From NCBI GenBank assembly GCA_910574835.1, contig CAJTDE010000030.1, forward strand, positions 1 through 58,039: 58,039 nt of DNA, read 5' to 3'. Origin of the DNA: Clostridia bacterium. Its GTDB lineage: Bacteria; Bacillota; Clostridia; Lachnospirales; Lachnospiraceae. Shown one piece after another: positions 24,176 to 33,223 of the stretch. Every line of letters begins with the position of its first letter. The first letter of the stretch is position 1. The position numbers and the translations under genes are program-made. The notes beneath the pieces were generated by a model. It was not told where the DNA came from. It worked only from the letters and a program-made list of their open reading frames with translations, and did not search any database.

Positions 24176-25489
24176 TTACGCTCTCCCAGCCAGATAATTG
24201 ATAAACTGCTGCGCCGTCCGCCCGGAGATTCCTCCGTGGCTTAACTCCCACTGATTTGCCTTGGCACAAAGCTCCTGCTCCGACAATGTAATCTCCGGAT
24301 ACCGCTTCGCCAATTCGGTAACAATCCTGAAATACTCCTTCTGGGAAGGCTTCGAATAACAGATAGTCACACCAAACCGCGCCACCAGGGATAGCTTTTC
24401 CTGCATGGTGTCGGAACGATGCATCCCATTGTCCGTCTCCATATCATCCCGATCCCCCCAGGTCTCCCGGATAATATGCCGCCGGTTAGATGTGGCATAG
24501 ATCAGCACATTGTCCGGCTTCGTCTCCATGCCTCCCTCAATCACCGCCTTCAAAAACTTATACTCAATCTCAAATTCCTCAAAAGACAGATCATCCATAT
24601 AAATAACAAACCGATAATTCCGATTCTTAATCTGTGCAATAATTGCCGAAAGGTCCTGGAACTGATGCTTGTAAATCTCAATCATCCGAAGCCCCTTATC
24701 GTAATACTCATTTAAAATAGCCTTAATACTGGTAGATTTCCCCGTACCGCTGTCCCCGAAAAGCAGCACATTATTGGCCGGCAGCCCCTTCACAAACGCC
24801 TCCGTATTGTCAATCAGCTTCTGCTTCTGAAGCTCATACCCCACCAGATCATCAAGAAGCACCTGCTCCGTATTATTAATAGGCAGAAATTCCACCCCGT
24901 CCGTCAGGCTCTTGATGCGGAACGCCTTATTCAGTCCAAACATCCCAACCCCGTAAGCCTTATAAAAATCCGTCACAATCGTAAAAATCTCTTCCTCATC
25001 CTCCGCCTTCTCAATCCGAAGGCTCACCGCCTGCACCTTCTCGCTCACATTCTTATTGTACATGCGCTCCTTCTTACCAATAGCCCTGTAATTACAGATG
25101 GTAGAAAAGCAGTCAATTCCGAGATCACGTTCAATCGGCCCGAAGTCAAATTCAAACAGCCTCTGAAACACACGAAAATCACCCTTTGCAAAATGATTCA
25201 CGCTCCCGTCATTAGCCCCCACCTTCTCACTCGTCATACTAAAGGAATTTTCATTAGTCAAAAGAATAAACGTCAGATAATTATGCCAGAGATTCGTATC
25301 AAAGCCATACATGGTAGACAGATCAAGAAGCGCCTTAATCTGCTCATAAATCCGGGTAATCAGTTCCGCCCCCGAACTTTCCTTCTTCTCCCAGTCCTCA
25401 AAAATACCCGACAGCTTTCTTAAGATACTGTCCTCCCCCAAATCTCTATATAATACCAGCTTCGCCACTTCCCGATACATAGGCCACAC
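24176..25489 (-). CDS. DUF815-type AAA ATPase
   Basis: A 437-residue cytoplasmic ATP-binding protein of the DUF815 type. Residues 1-210 are an unassigned helical region. The ATPase core has Walker [10 protein letters not shown], Walker [12 protein letters not shown] and the sensor region [11 protein letters not shown]. The family is widespread but its job is not established. The frame opens at a GTG preceded by AAAGGAGTG; an ATG three codons later is an alternative start. It lies 19 bp after the end of the pseudo-ABC gene in the same direction, with its own SD, so it may be the last gene of that transcript. Confidence 0.85.
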   Translation of the reverse strand: MWPMYREVAKLVLYRDLGEDSILRKLSGIFEDWEKKESSGAELITRIYEQIKALLDLSTMYGFDTNLWHNYLTFILLTNENSFSMTSEKVGANDGSVNHFAKGDFRVFQRLFEFDFGPIERDLGIDCFSTICNYRAIGKKERMYNKNVSEKVQAVSLRIEKAEDEEEIFTIVTDFYKAYGVGMFGLNKAFRIKSLTDGVEFLPINNTEQVLLDDLVGYELQKQKLIDNTEAFVKGLPANNVLLFGDSGTGKSTSIKAILNEYYDKGLRMIEIYKHQFQDLSAIIAQIKNRNYRFVIYMDDLSFEEFEIEYKFLKAVIEGGMETKPDNVLIYATSNRRHIIRETWGDRDDMETDNGMHRSDTMQEKLSLVARFGVTICYSKPSQKEYFRIVTELAKRYPEITLSEQELCAKANQWELSHGGISGRTAQQFINYLAGRA

Positions 25490-25508
25490 TCCTTTTCCAT
25501 TTTCCCTA

Positions 25509-26906
25509 TCATACCACGGGAAGAAAGTCAGGGCAAGCTACCTGATAGCTAAAACGGCTCAAAAGTCTCCTGTCATTGGAAATTATCACAACCGCCGTAC
25601 CTTGATTCATCAGGTCCGCAATAAAATTCTGCATCAAATGGTATTCCACGGAATCATAGATAAAAATCGGCGCATGCACCAGCAGCAAATCCCATTTTCT
25701 CTGTTGATAACGGCTGATGGCGGTCTGCAGAACAACATTATGCTTTGCATGGCTTAAATCGGATGCCTCCTTTGTCTGTTTATCAGCCGCAATACAATGC
25801 TCCATAAAATATGCTTCAAGCCGTGAACTTAGGATTCCCGGAAAGCGGCAGAGCTTTTGATACGCAAATATTTCTACGTTTTCCTGCAAATTCAATCGAT
25901 AAAATAAGAGCTCCTCTGTCTGCTTAGGAAAGTAACCGATATTGTGACGAACCAAATCAGATAATTTTTTAATCGGAACAGCCTTGCCGGCATAATGAAT
26001 CGACCATTTTCCTAAAGCAAGCATGGCTTCTGCATGTTGATCCTGAAACGCCTGCGGGACATACAGCCCCAAAGCTCCCTGTATTTGAAGATCATACTCT
26101 GCCGCCTCCTCCCCCGGCATCCCAAGACGCAGGGTGTAACCGCTGCTTTGACTGTCCCATTTCTTTTCCGTCACCAAAGCTCCGGCCGTATACTGCAAGT
26201 AATCGGAAAGGAAGAGATCCGTATGTGTACGATAGGTGTGATGCGTTCCGGCAAAAAGTGTACGGATGGGACGCCCCTCCTGCAGCAGATAGATCCTTGA
26301 CGCCTTCTTTAAAATAGGAAGCCGCAAAATGGAGCAGAGCACTACGGCGCCTCCGAAGGAACGGAACTTAGATGTCAATTCCAGTATGCGCTCCTGATCT
26401 TCCTCCCGGCCAATCAGATGAATATTGTCAATGACCAGAAGCCTTACTCCAAATATTTCTATAGCCTTTATCACCTCCAGCATATACCGTTCTGCCAAGG
26501 ACAAGCAGCGAACCTTTATTCCCGGCTCTTTCTGAAATCCATACTTTTTCAAAATTTCCAATGCCCTCTGCTCCGCTTTGCGTTCAGACCATATCAGTTT
26601 TTGACGTGTATGACGCATCCACAGCAAATTATCTGTTATGGTCATATCCTCAAATAATTTTTTCCCATTTACGATGCAGCCGAACATTCCCTCTTTTTCG
26701 GACTCATACAGTAATCTTCGTCCCCCTGCCGGCTTTTGCTTTCCGATCAAAAGCTCCAAAAGCATCTGCTTCATACTGTCATCCGGCGCAATCATCCCTG
26801 TCAGCTCTCCGCGGCAAATGACCAGATTTATATGCTCCGCCAGCGGATTGGGAAATCTCTGACAAGACACCTCATGTAAACGTATCAGCTCAGACCGTAT
26901 CTTCAT
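25509..26906 (-). CDS. Degenerate (catalytically dead) sugar ABC ATPase-like protein
   Basis: A 465-residue protein with the two-domain layout of RbsA/MglA sugar importers but without their catalytic motifs. Where Walker A should be, it has [10 protein letters not shown]; the first signature is [15 protein letters not shown] instead of LSVAQKQ; Walker B is [11 protein letters not shown], lacking DE. In the second half [10 protein letters not shown] and LSHAKHN replace the loop and LSGGNQQ. The fold seems retained and there are no frameshifts. It starts inside the end of the kinase gene (17-nt overlap), so it belongs to the two-component operon. A regulatory role in sugar sensing is inferred. 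Confidence 0.75.
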   Translation of the reverse strand: MKIRSELIRLHEVSCQRFPNPLAEHINLVICRGELTGMIAPDDSMKQMLLELLIGKQKPAGGRRLLYESEKEGMFGCIVNGKKLFEDMTITDNLLWMRHTRQKLIWSERKAEQRALEILKKYGFQKEPGIKVRCLSLAERYMLEVIKAIEIFGVRLLVIDNIHLIGREEDQERILELTSKFRSFGGAVVLCSILRLPILKKASRIYLLQEGRPIRTLFAGTHHTYRTHTDLFLSDYLQYTAGALVTEKKWDSQSSGYTLRLGMPGEEAAEYDLQIQGALGLYVPQAFQDQHAEAMLALGKWSIHYAGKAVPIKKLSDLVRHNIGYFPKQTEELLFYRLNLQENVEIFAYQKLCRFPGILSSRLEAYFMEHCIAADKQTKEASDLSHAKHNVVLQTAISRYQQRKWDLLLVHAPIFIYDSVEYHLMQNFIADLMNQGTAVVIISNDRRLLSRFSYQVACPDFLPVV

Positions 26907-27900
26907 TGCGTCTCCCTTTGCCAGCCGGCATTAAAATGCGTATCTCTGTTCCCAGGCCCTCCGTACTGACAATGGATAAGCCATAGGGTTCACCGAAATA
27001 CAGCTTCAAACGCCGATTTACATTTTCCAATGCCAATCCTCCCTTACGCTCCTTCTTCTCCTTATGCTCCCTCTCTTCTCCCGCCAGTCTTTTTTGCACC
27101 TGCTCCAATGTCTTTAAGTCCATTCCCACCCCATTATCCTGCACGATAATCTCCACATGCTGCAGGGTTCTGTTTACATGCATCACAATCAATCCCTCTC
27201 CTAAACGTGATTCCAATCCGTGATTAATGGAATTTTCAACCAAAGGCTGTAAAAGCATTTTGGGCATTTGAAATTCCATTAGCTCCTCGTCTTGGAGATC
27301 TACGTATTTTACAAGGGAAAATCTGCTTCCAAAGCGATACCGCATGATATTCATGTAAGTATCCACATTTTTAAGCTCCTCTTTCAGAGAAATAATAATT
27401 TCCTTCTCGCTGATGCTGTATCGAAAAAAGACCGCAAGCTCTTCCAGCATTTCCGCCGGCTTTTCCAGTCCTGCCTCCTGCACATCGCTTCGAATTGAAT
27501 CCAGGGTATTATAAAGAAAATGAGGATTAATCTGGCTTTGTAATACCTCAAGCCTCGCCTCACGGTTTAACAGCAGCTTATCATATTTCTCTGTCAGATG
27601 CTTTTTCAATAAAATCACTGCCTGGCAGTAGGCCGGAGCAAATGCGGCTCCCCATACATTCCCTGAATCTTGCCATTCATCCACAGTCTCTGTTTCTGAA
27701 GCAAGGCATACCCAAAACTCCCTTGCCGTGTGTTGAACTATATACATGTGCAATCCTATTATTCCGGCCGTGACTAAAAGCAGCAAAAGTACGGCCCACC
27801 GCCTGTCTCCAAAAAACAAAGCCGTAAAAACGCCCAAAAAGCAAATCCCCAGTAACATCCGATACACAGTCATGTATTTTTTATAAAAATCCTGTCTCAT
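26890..27900 (-). CDS. Sensor histidine kinase, YesM/LytS type
   Basis: A 336-residue kinase with two N-terminal membrane segments (about 15-31 and 36-55) and almost no extracellular domain. The phospho-acceptor is H127 in QSQINPHFLYNTLDS, followed by a HATPase_c domain with PLVENSINHGLE (N box) and VQDNGVGMD (G1 box). With so small an external part it probably senses through a partner, perhaps a binding protein or the ABC complex. The response regulator is 10 bp upstream and the pseudo-ABC ATPase overlaps the end. Confidence 0.92.
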   Translation of the reverse strand: MRQDFYKKYMTVYRMLLGICFLGVFTALFFGDRRWAVLLLLLVTAGIIGLHMYIVQHTAREFWVCLASETETVDEWQDSGNVWGAAFAPAYCQAVILLKKHLTEKYDKLLLNREARLEVLQSQINPHFLYNTLDSIRSDVQEAGLEKPAEMLEELAVFFRYSISEKEIIISLKEELKNVDTYMNIMRYRFGSRFSLVKYVDLQDEELMEFQMPKMLLQPLVENSINHGLESRLGEGLIVMHVNRTLQHVEIIVQDNGVGMDLKTLEQVQKRLAGEEREHKEKKERKGGLALENVNRRLKLYFGEPYGLSIVSTEGLGTEIRILMPAGKGRRNEDTV

Positions 27901-27910
27901 CCCAATCTCC

Positions 27911-29476
27911 CTATGATTTTATCCTTCTGTATTCCAGCGGCCTGATGCCAACCTCTTTAGAAAATGTCTTGTTAAAATGCTTTACATCCAAATATCCGGT
28001 CTGATTCGCTATTTTCTGAATACTGTCCCGTGTTGTAACCAAAAGCTCTTTTGCATGGGCAATCCTTACCTGTGTAATGTAATCCGTAATACCCTGACCT
28101 GTTTCCTGTTTAAAAAGTGTGCTGAAATAATTATAGCTAAACCCTACCTCCCCGCAAATCTGAGTCAGTGAGAGCTGCTCCGCATAGTGGATATCAATGT
28201 AACGCCTTGCCGCCCGGATCGGCTCCCGATACTGATCTGTAATTGTATTATGATAACATTCAATCTTTTCCGAAAACCATTTGGTCAGCCGTTCTAACAG
28301 GCAGCTCCAGTCCGTCTGTAGCAAAAGCTGACGAACCACCCGCTCCGTCTCTTCCGAATCTATCATAATATTACCTGCGGCCATTTCCTTTCGAAACAAT
28401 TCCACAAGCTCTTTCAGAAAATATTCCAGCTGCCAGGGATGTCTTTGAAGAACCGGCTCTATGTTCTGTGAAATCTCCCTCATACACTGTCCTATGGCTT
28501 CACTGTCATACTTGGAAACCGTACTTCGAAACAAATCTGCATAGCGGCCTGTCAGAATGGAATAGGGCTGGCCGACCTGAAGCTCCTCTGCAAAAATCAC
28601 CTGTCTGCAGTCTACCAGGCTGGCCGACCTGCAGCAGAGCAGGGCCTGAGCGCAGCACAGGGACAAATGAACCACTTCCCGGTAAAAATATCCGACTCCC
28701 ATAATAACGGGCAATGAAAACGCCTTTGCAATGCGCTGATCAAGAGCTTTTTTCAATTCCCCCAAACTTTGGCGGACCTCTTCCTTTTTATCTTCCAGGC
28801 AATTAAAAATACAGCAGCAATAATTTTGAAAGCTTGTATATTCCAAATCACAGCACAGCGGCGCCAGCACCGCATGGATACTGTCCTCTGTCTTACTCAG
28901 GACAGCTCCCATAGAAGGCAGATCGTCCTGAAAAGACAGGGTCACAATTAAGGCGCCAAATATCCCCTGCTGAAATCGAAAGCCGTGCCGTGCATTGAAC
29001 CTTTCCAATGAGTCGTCAATATCCGCAATCCCGTGCACACAATCTGTCACCATCCTCTGCCGCTGATAACGCTTAAGCTCTCCTTGCAGAACTATCCGGT
29101 TTGCCTGCCGCATATTCAGAATCCTGCGCAGGCTCCGATCGAGATCAAATTTGTTAATCGGCTTTAACAGATAATCGCATACGCCCTTTTTTAACGCACT
29201 GTATACATAATCAAATTCCTTATAACCGCTGATGATAATTACTGACAAATCAGGCTTTAACTCCATCCCGCGGCTGATAAGCTGCAGCCCGTCCATCCCC
29301 GGCATCCTGATATCTGCAATTAAGATATCCACATCCCGTTCCTTGATAAGCCTTAAAGCCTCAAAGCCATCCAAAGCCTCCCCGGCCAGCTCCAGGGAAA
29401 GCCCTTCCCAATCAATCATCCCCTTGATAAGCCGCACAATCCGCGGCTCGTCGTCCGTAATCAACACCTTTTTCAT
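27911..29476 (-). CDS. Response regulator with AraC-type DNA-binding domain (YesN type)
   Basis: A 521-residue regulator. The receiver domain (about 1-125) shows DDEPR (acidic pocket), the phospho-acceptor Asp in ILIADIRMPGMDG and the Lys in YLLKPINKFD. A middle region of about 280 residues is unassigned. The C-terminal AraC domain has two helix-turn-helix units, ending YLDVKHFNKTFSKEVGIRP. It should activate the sugar ABC/sulfatase genes upstream. The ATG at 29476 is preferred because GGGGGAAAG precedes it. Confidence 0.93.
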   Translation of the reverse strand: MKKVLITDDEPRIVRLIKGMIDWEGLSLELAGEALDGFEALRLIKERDVDILIADIRMPGMDGLQLISRGMELKPDLSVIIISGYKEFDYVYSALKKGVCDYLLKPINKFDLDRSLRRILNMRQANRIVLQGELKRYQRQRMVTDCVHGIADIDDSLERFNARHGFRFQQGIFGALIVTLSFQDDLPSMGAVLSKTEDSIHAVLAPLCCDLEYTSFQNYCCCIFNCLEDKKEEVRQSLGELKKALDQRIAKAFSLPVIMGVGYFYREVVHLSLCCAQALLCCRSASLVDCRQVIFAEELQVGQPYSILTGRYADLFRSTVSKYDSEAIGQCMREISQNIEPVLQRHPWQLEYFLKELVELFRKEMAAGNIMIDSEETERVVRQLLLQTDWSCLLERLTKWFSEKIECYHNTITDQYREPIRAARRYIDIHYAEQLSLTQICGEVGFSYNYFSTLFKQETGQGITDYITQVRIAHAKELLVTTRDSIQKIANQTGYLDVKHFNKTFSKEVGIRPLEYRRIKS

Positions 29477-29560
29477 GTATCTTTCCCCCTGATACAAAAA
29501 TAAAACTCCTCTTTATCTTTACCACTCCCAAAGATTCTATGAAAAGCTCCCATATGACTA

Positions 29561-29608
29561 AAAAGCTGCTGCAAAATATAGTTTTAAGTCTCCATATTTT
29601 GCAACAGC
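29561..29608 (-). terminator. Terminator between sulfatase and response regulator
   Basis: Minus-strand stem of 15 bp (29608-29594 with 29579-29565, one wobble) followed by T5. It separates the transport/sulfatase genes from the two-component genes or lets only part of the transcription through. Confidence 0.8.
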
Positions 29609-29626
29609 CTCATTCGCTGACTTATT

Positions 29627-30991
29627 TCAGGACAGCCTTTCCTTCTCCACTTCATCAAACCAATCATAGAGCTCCCGCTTCAAGGCCGCGGCCTCACCGG
29701 GCATCTCTTCGATCAGATTCATCTCTTCCGACTTATCTTCTTTCAGATTATAAAGCTCTTCTAAGGGCGCCTTTGGCATCCGCCGTACCTCTGTGGGCGC
29801 GGTATAAAGCGTTGTATATCGCTCCGGATGATATTTGATCTCAACATCCATGTCCACCTCAGAGGCCGGAAGCTCCATGTAAACATCAACGGGAGGGTGA
29901 ATAAACTTCATATCTCCCTTGCGTATGGCCGCATTGCATCCTTTCTCCGGCACGAATCGATTCCACTGCCAGCAAAGAGTCCGCTTCGGCAGATTTCCCC
30001 CAAAGAACGCCTCTGAAACATCCATTCCATCCAGCTTCGGCAGCCCCTCATAAGTAAGGCCGCACAGCCGCATCAGTGTGGGAAGCCAGTCTGTTCCGTG
30101 AACGATTTCATCACTGACCGTATCGGCCGGTATTTTTCCGGGCCAGCGTATGACAGCCGGCACCTGAATCCCCCCTTCATACACAAGCTGCTTATATCCC
30201 CGAAGATTTGCATTGTAGCGGTTCATTCCCTCAAGCCCCGACTCCTGTCCCAGATCCGGCCCATTGTCGCTGGAGAAAATGACTATGGTATTTTCAGAAA
30301 GTCCGAGAACCTCTAATGTATCCAAAAGCCGGCCTATCCCCTCGTCCATACATTCAATCATACCATATATCACTGCCGTATCGCGAGGCAAGCCTTTCTC
30401 CAAATAACGTTCCAAATAGGACTCCGGTACCATAAACGGAAAATGAGGACAATTATAGGCCAGATGAAGGAAAAACGGCTGCTGCGCATTTCGTTCTACA
30501 AAATCAACGGCCTCTCTGCCGAACACATCGGTAAGATAAGTTCTGTCACAGGAAAGTCTCTGCCCATTGCGCTCTATCACATAGTCAAAATAATCATTCC
30601 ACCCGCCCCGAAAACCGAAAAATTCATCAAAGCCGCGGCGGTTCGGATGATATTCTTCCTGTATCGCCCCGTTATGCCACTTGCCGACCAAACCTGTGTG
30701 ATAACCATTTGCCTTGAATACATCTCCTATGGTTATCTCCGAAAGCTTCAGTCGATCCAGTCCCCGCACCTCCAGGGTATCCACAGCCCCCGTGCGCTGC
30801 GGATACCTTCCGGTCATAATGGCTGCCCGCGCCGGAGCACAGACGGGAGACGCCGCATAACAGTTGGCAAGCGTGCATCCGGACTCTACAAGCCGGTCCA
30901 AATTAGGCGTGTGGATAAGAGGATTGAATTTCCCAAAATCACCATATCCCATATCATCAGCCAGAATATAAATCACATTTGCCTTTGTCAT
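29627..30991 (-). CDS. Sulfatase (type I, Cys-type), cytoplasmic
   Basis: A 454-residue alkaline-phosphatase-superfamily sulfatase that removes sulfate esters, probably from a saccharide. C51 in CAPARAAIMTGR is the residue to be turned into formylglycine; the motif is the C-x-P-x-R form with Ala instead of the common Ser. D12 and D13 (ILADDMGYG) and FSSDNGPDLG bind the metal. There is no signal peptide, so it should act on substrate already imported by the adjoining ABC transporter. Anaerobes need a radical-SAM maturase (anSME) for this enzyme; none is in the window. It follows the binding protein after 26 bp. Confidence 0.92.
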   Translation of the reverse strand: MTKANVIYILADDMGYGDFGKFNPLIHTPNLDRLVESGCTLANCYAASPVCAPARAAIMTGRYPQRTGAVDTLEVRGLDRLKLSEITIGDVFKANGYHTGLVGKWHNGAIQEEYHPNRRGFDEFFGFRGGWNDYFDYVIERNGQRLSCDRTYLTDVFGREAVDFVERNAQQPFFLHLAYNCPHFPFMVPESYLERYLEKGLPRDTAVIYGMIECMDEGIGRLLDTLEVLGLSENTIVIFSSDNGPDLGQESGLEGMNRYNANLRGYKQLVYEGGIQVPAVIRWPGKIPADTVSDEIVHGTDWLPTLMRLCGLTYEGLPKLDGMDVSEAFFGGNLPKRTLCWQWNRFVPEKGCNAAIRKGDMKFIHPPVDVYMELPASEVDMDVEIKYHPERYTTLYTAPTEVRRMPKAPLEELYNLKEDKSEEMNLIEEMPGEAAALKRELYDWFDEVEKERLS

Positions 30992-31017
30992 ATCAAGACT
31001 CCTTCTTTTTCGTAAAT

Positions 31018-32058
31018 CTATGCTCTCGGATTGATAATTGCGTTTACCTCTTCGCTGTCTTTATTTTCCCCGGTCACTAACAAAACTCCCGTATCAATTG
31101 CTTCCTCAACTGCTTCTCCGTTTAAAAGCGCAATGCAATTCTCCACGGATAAATATCCCATCACATAAGGCTGCTGGGAAACAATCGAATTTGTAATCCC
31201 GTTTGTAATCTGAGCCACGGTCTGCACGGTAGCATCAAATCCGATATGCCGTATCTCTCCGATTTTACTGCGCTCCTCTAACACGGTAGCTGCTGCAATG
31301 GTGCCTGTCTCATTGTTTGTGAAAATGCCGCCCAGGTCCGGATTTGCCGTAATCCAGTCGTTCAGCATGGAGGTGGCAACTGACATGTCATTATCCATAT
31401 ACTGACTGGAGATCAGCTCCATATCGGGATAATTCTCTGTTATGTATGCAATACACCCCTCCGAACGATCGCGGTTATTTTTTACTCCTTCCGCAGCGCC
31501 CAGAACTACATACTCTCCTTTTCCGTCCATAGCGGCAGCCAAGGCTTCCCCGGCCATCTCGCCTGCCGCATAATTATCCGTAGCAATGTGTGTCAGGATG
31601 GCGTCTGAGTTCAGGATTCCATTAAAGCTGATTACTTTGATCCCTTTGCCGGCTGCCTCCTCCACTACCGGAGCCAAGGCTTCCGAATCCAGACAGGCAA
31701 TGGCAATTGCATCCACTCCCCGGCTGATGGAGCTTTCGATCTGTTGAATCTGCTGTTCGTAATTCGTTTCATTGTCGCATGCATATACGGAAACGGCCGC
31801 ATTTAATTTTTCTCCGGCATCCTTTGCTCCGCTTTCTACAGCCGCCCAAAAATCTCCGCTGTTGGACTTCATAAAAATGTCGATCGCATATGTCTTTGTT
31901 TCATCGGATGCTGCTTCTTCCTCTGAGTCCGCATTGTCTGCCGCAGGTTCGTTCGTCTCTTCCTCCGCCGGAGCGGACACAGGCTCCTGGCTCTTTGCAC
32001 AAGCCCCCATACTTACCATCATCATAGTTGCTAAAAGCATAGCTATCAGTTTCTTCAT
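31018..32058 (-). CDS. Sugar ABC transporter substrate-binding lipoprotein
   Basis: A 346-residue ribose-type (periplasmic binding protein type 1) lipoprotein. A lipobox ending SMGAC gives the lipidated C20, followed by an acidic Glu/Asp linker to about 50. The binding domain contains ESSISRGVDAIAIACLDSEA and TDNYAAGEMAGEAL. It delivers a sugar to the permease and ATPase encoded upstream. The SD TAGGAGGAAA touches the 121-bp hairpin repeat that fills the gap between permease and this gene, which may tune its level relative to the membrane parts. Confidence 0.92.
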   Translation of the reverse strand: MKKLIAMLLATMMMVSMGACAKSQEPVSAPAEEETNEPAADNADSEEEAASDETKTYAIDIFMKSNSGDFWAAVESGAKDAGEKLNAAVSVYACDNETNYEQQIQQIESSISRGVDAIAIACLDSEALAPVVEEAAGKGIKVISFNGILNSDAILTHIATDNYAAGEMAGEALAAAMDGKGEYVVLGAAEGVKNNRDRSEGCIAYITENYPDMELISSQYMDNDMSVATSMLNDWITANPDLGGIFTNNETGTIAAATVLEERSKIGEIRHIGFDATVQTVAQITNGITNSIVSQQPYVMGYLSVENCIALLNGEAVEEAIDTGVLLVTGENKDSEEVNAIINPRA

Positions 32059-32074
32059 CTTTTCCTCCTATTGA

Positions 32075-32195
32075 AAGTCGCTGCGCGACGGCACTAAAGG
32101 GTAAAGTCACTTCGGCGCACCTGTTATGAGAGGAACTTTTATTCGAAAGGGCACTCATAAAAGTTCCTCTCGTGCGCCTTTGCGGCTTTACTGTT
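32075..32195 (-). repeat. 121-bp hairpin repeat, copy 2, between permease and binding-protein genes
   Basis: The same repeat as at 4765 and 49586, starting AAGTCGCTGCGCGACGGCAC and ending near GCGGCTTTACTG. Inner stem GAGAGGAACTTTTAT pairs perfectly with ATAAAAGTTCCTCTC. Its edge lies 4 nt from the TAGGAGGAA of the binding-protein gene. Confidence 0.9.
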
Positions 32196-32254
32196 TTGTA
32201 ATATCCCTTTCAAACACTTGGGCATCGGGGATATACTGTTTCAATTGTTTATCG

Positions 32255-33220
32255 TCAAGACTCTTTCAAATGTCTCATACGATCCAGATATACGGCGCCA
32301 ATCACAACTGCGCCTGTAGCCACTGTCTGCCAATTTGACGAAATAGACAGCAGATTGAGGCCATTTAAAAGTACTCCCATAATAATCGCGCCTAATATTG
32401 TGCCTCCGATCGTTCCCTTGCCGCCTGACATGGACGCGCCGCCTATCACGCAGGCCGCAATTGCATTTGCTTCATAGCCTACCGCAATGGTCGGCTGTCC
32501 GGAGTTTACCCTTGCAGTTAAGACACAGCCTGCAAAAACGGCCATCACACCGCAATAACCATAGGCAAACATGCGCACGCGATCCACCTTTATTCCGGAA
32601 AGTCTGGCTGCTCCCTCATTTGAGCCAACAGCAAATAGATGACGTCCGATTACCATCTTGCGCAGGATAAACCAGGAAAACAATCCTAAAAGGATCAGAT
32701 AAATCACCGGAAGCTGAATGAGATCAAAAAGCTTGTACTGGGCAAACTGCTTGAAATTCCCTTCTGTCAAATAAATAGGCTTTGCATTTGTGGCCACTAA
32801 AACCAGCCCTCTTAGCACCATCTGCATACCCAGGGTTGCCACAAAGGGAGGCAGTTTCATTTTCGCCACGCAGAACCCATTTACAATGCCGATGGCCGCG
32901 CCGCAAATAAGAGCCGTACCAACTGCTACAAAGGCGGGCACGCCTTTTGTCAGTAAGGCCGCGCATATGCACCCTCCTACGGCTATGGTAGATCCGAGGG
33001 ACAAATCCACCGCCTGCGTAATAATCACAAATAAAATTCCATAGGAAGTAATGCCTGTAACTGCCGTCTGATACAAGGTCAATAATATATTATCCACAGT
33101 CAGAAAATACCGGCTTCCCACAGAAAATACTATGCAAAGTATAATCAAGGCCGCTAATACGGTAATTCTCTGCTGTCTGTCGTCACTGATAGAATCCATT
33201 TTTTCTTTAAGCTTCCTCAT
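32255..33220 (-). CDS. Sugar ABC transporter permease, RbsC-like
   Basis: A 321-residue inner-membrane permease with 8-10 hydrophobic segments of the ribose/galactose BPD_transp_2 family. The coupling region AYGYCGVMAVFAGCVLTARV and the GGASMSGGKGTIGGTILGA block are typical. It pairs with the ATPase 3 bp upstream and the binding lipoprotein downstream. The exact sugar is unknown; the sulfatase in the same transcript points to a sulfated one. Confidence 0.93.
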   Translation of the reverse strand: MRKLKEKMDSISDDRQQRITVLAALIILCIVFSVGSRYFLTVDNILLTLYQTAVTGITSYGILFVIITQAVDLSLGSTIAVGGCICAALLTKGVPAFVAVGTALICGAAIGIVNGFCVAKMKLPPFVATLGMQMVLRGLVLVATNAKPIYLTEGNFKQFAQYKLFDLIQLPVIYLILLGLFSWFILRKMVIGRHLFAVGSNEGAARLSGIKVDRVRMFAYGYCGVMAVFAGCVLTARVNSGQPTIAVGYEANAIAACVIGGASMSGGKGTIGGTILGAIIMGVLLNGLNLLSISSNWQTVATGAVVIGAVYLDRMRHLKES

Positions 33221-33223
33221 CTC

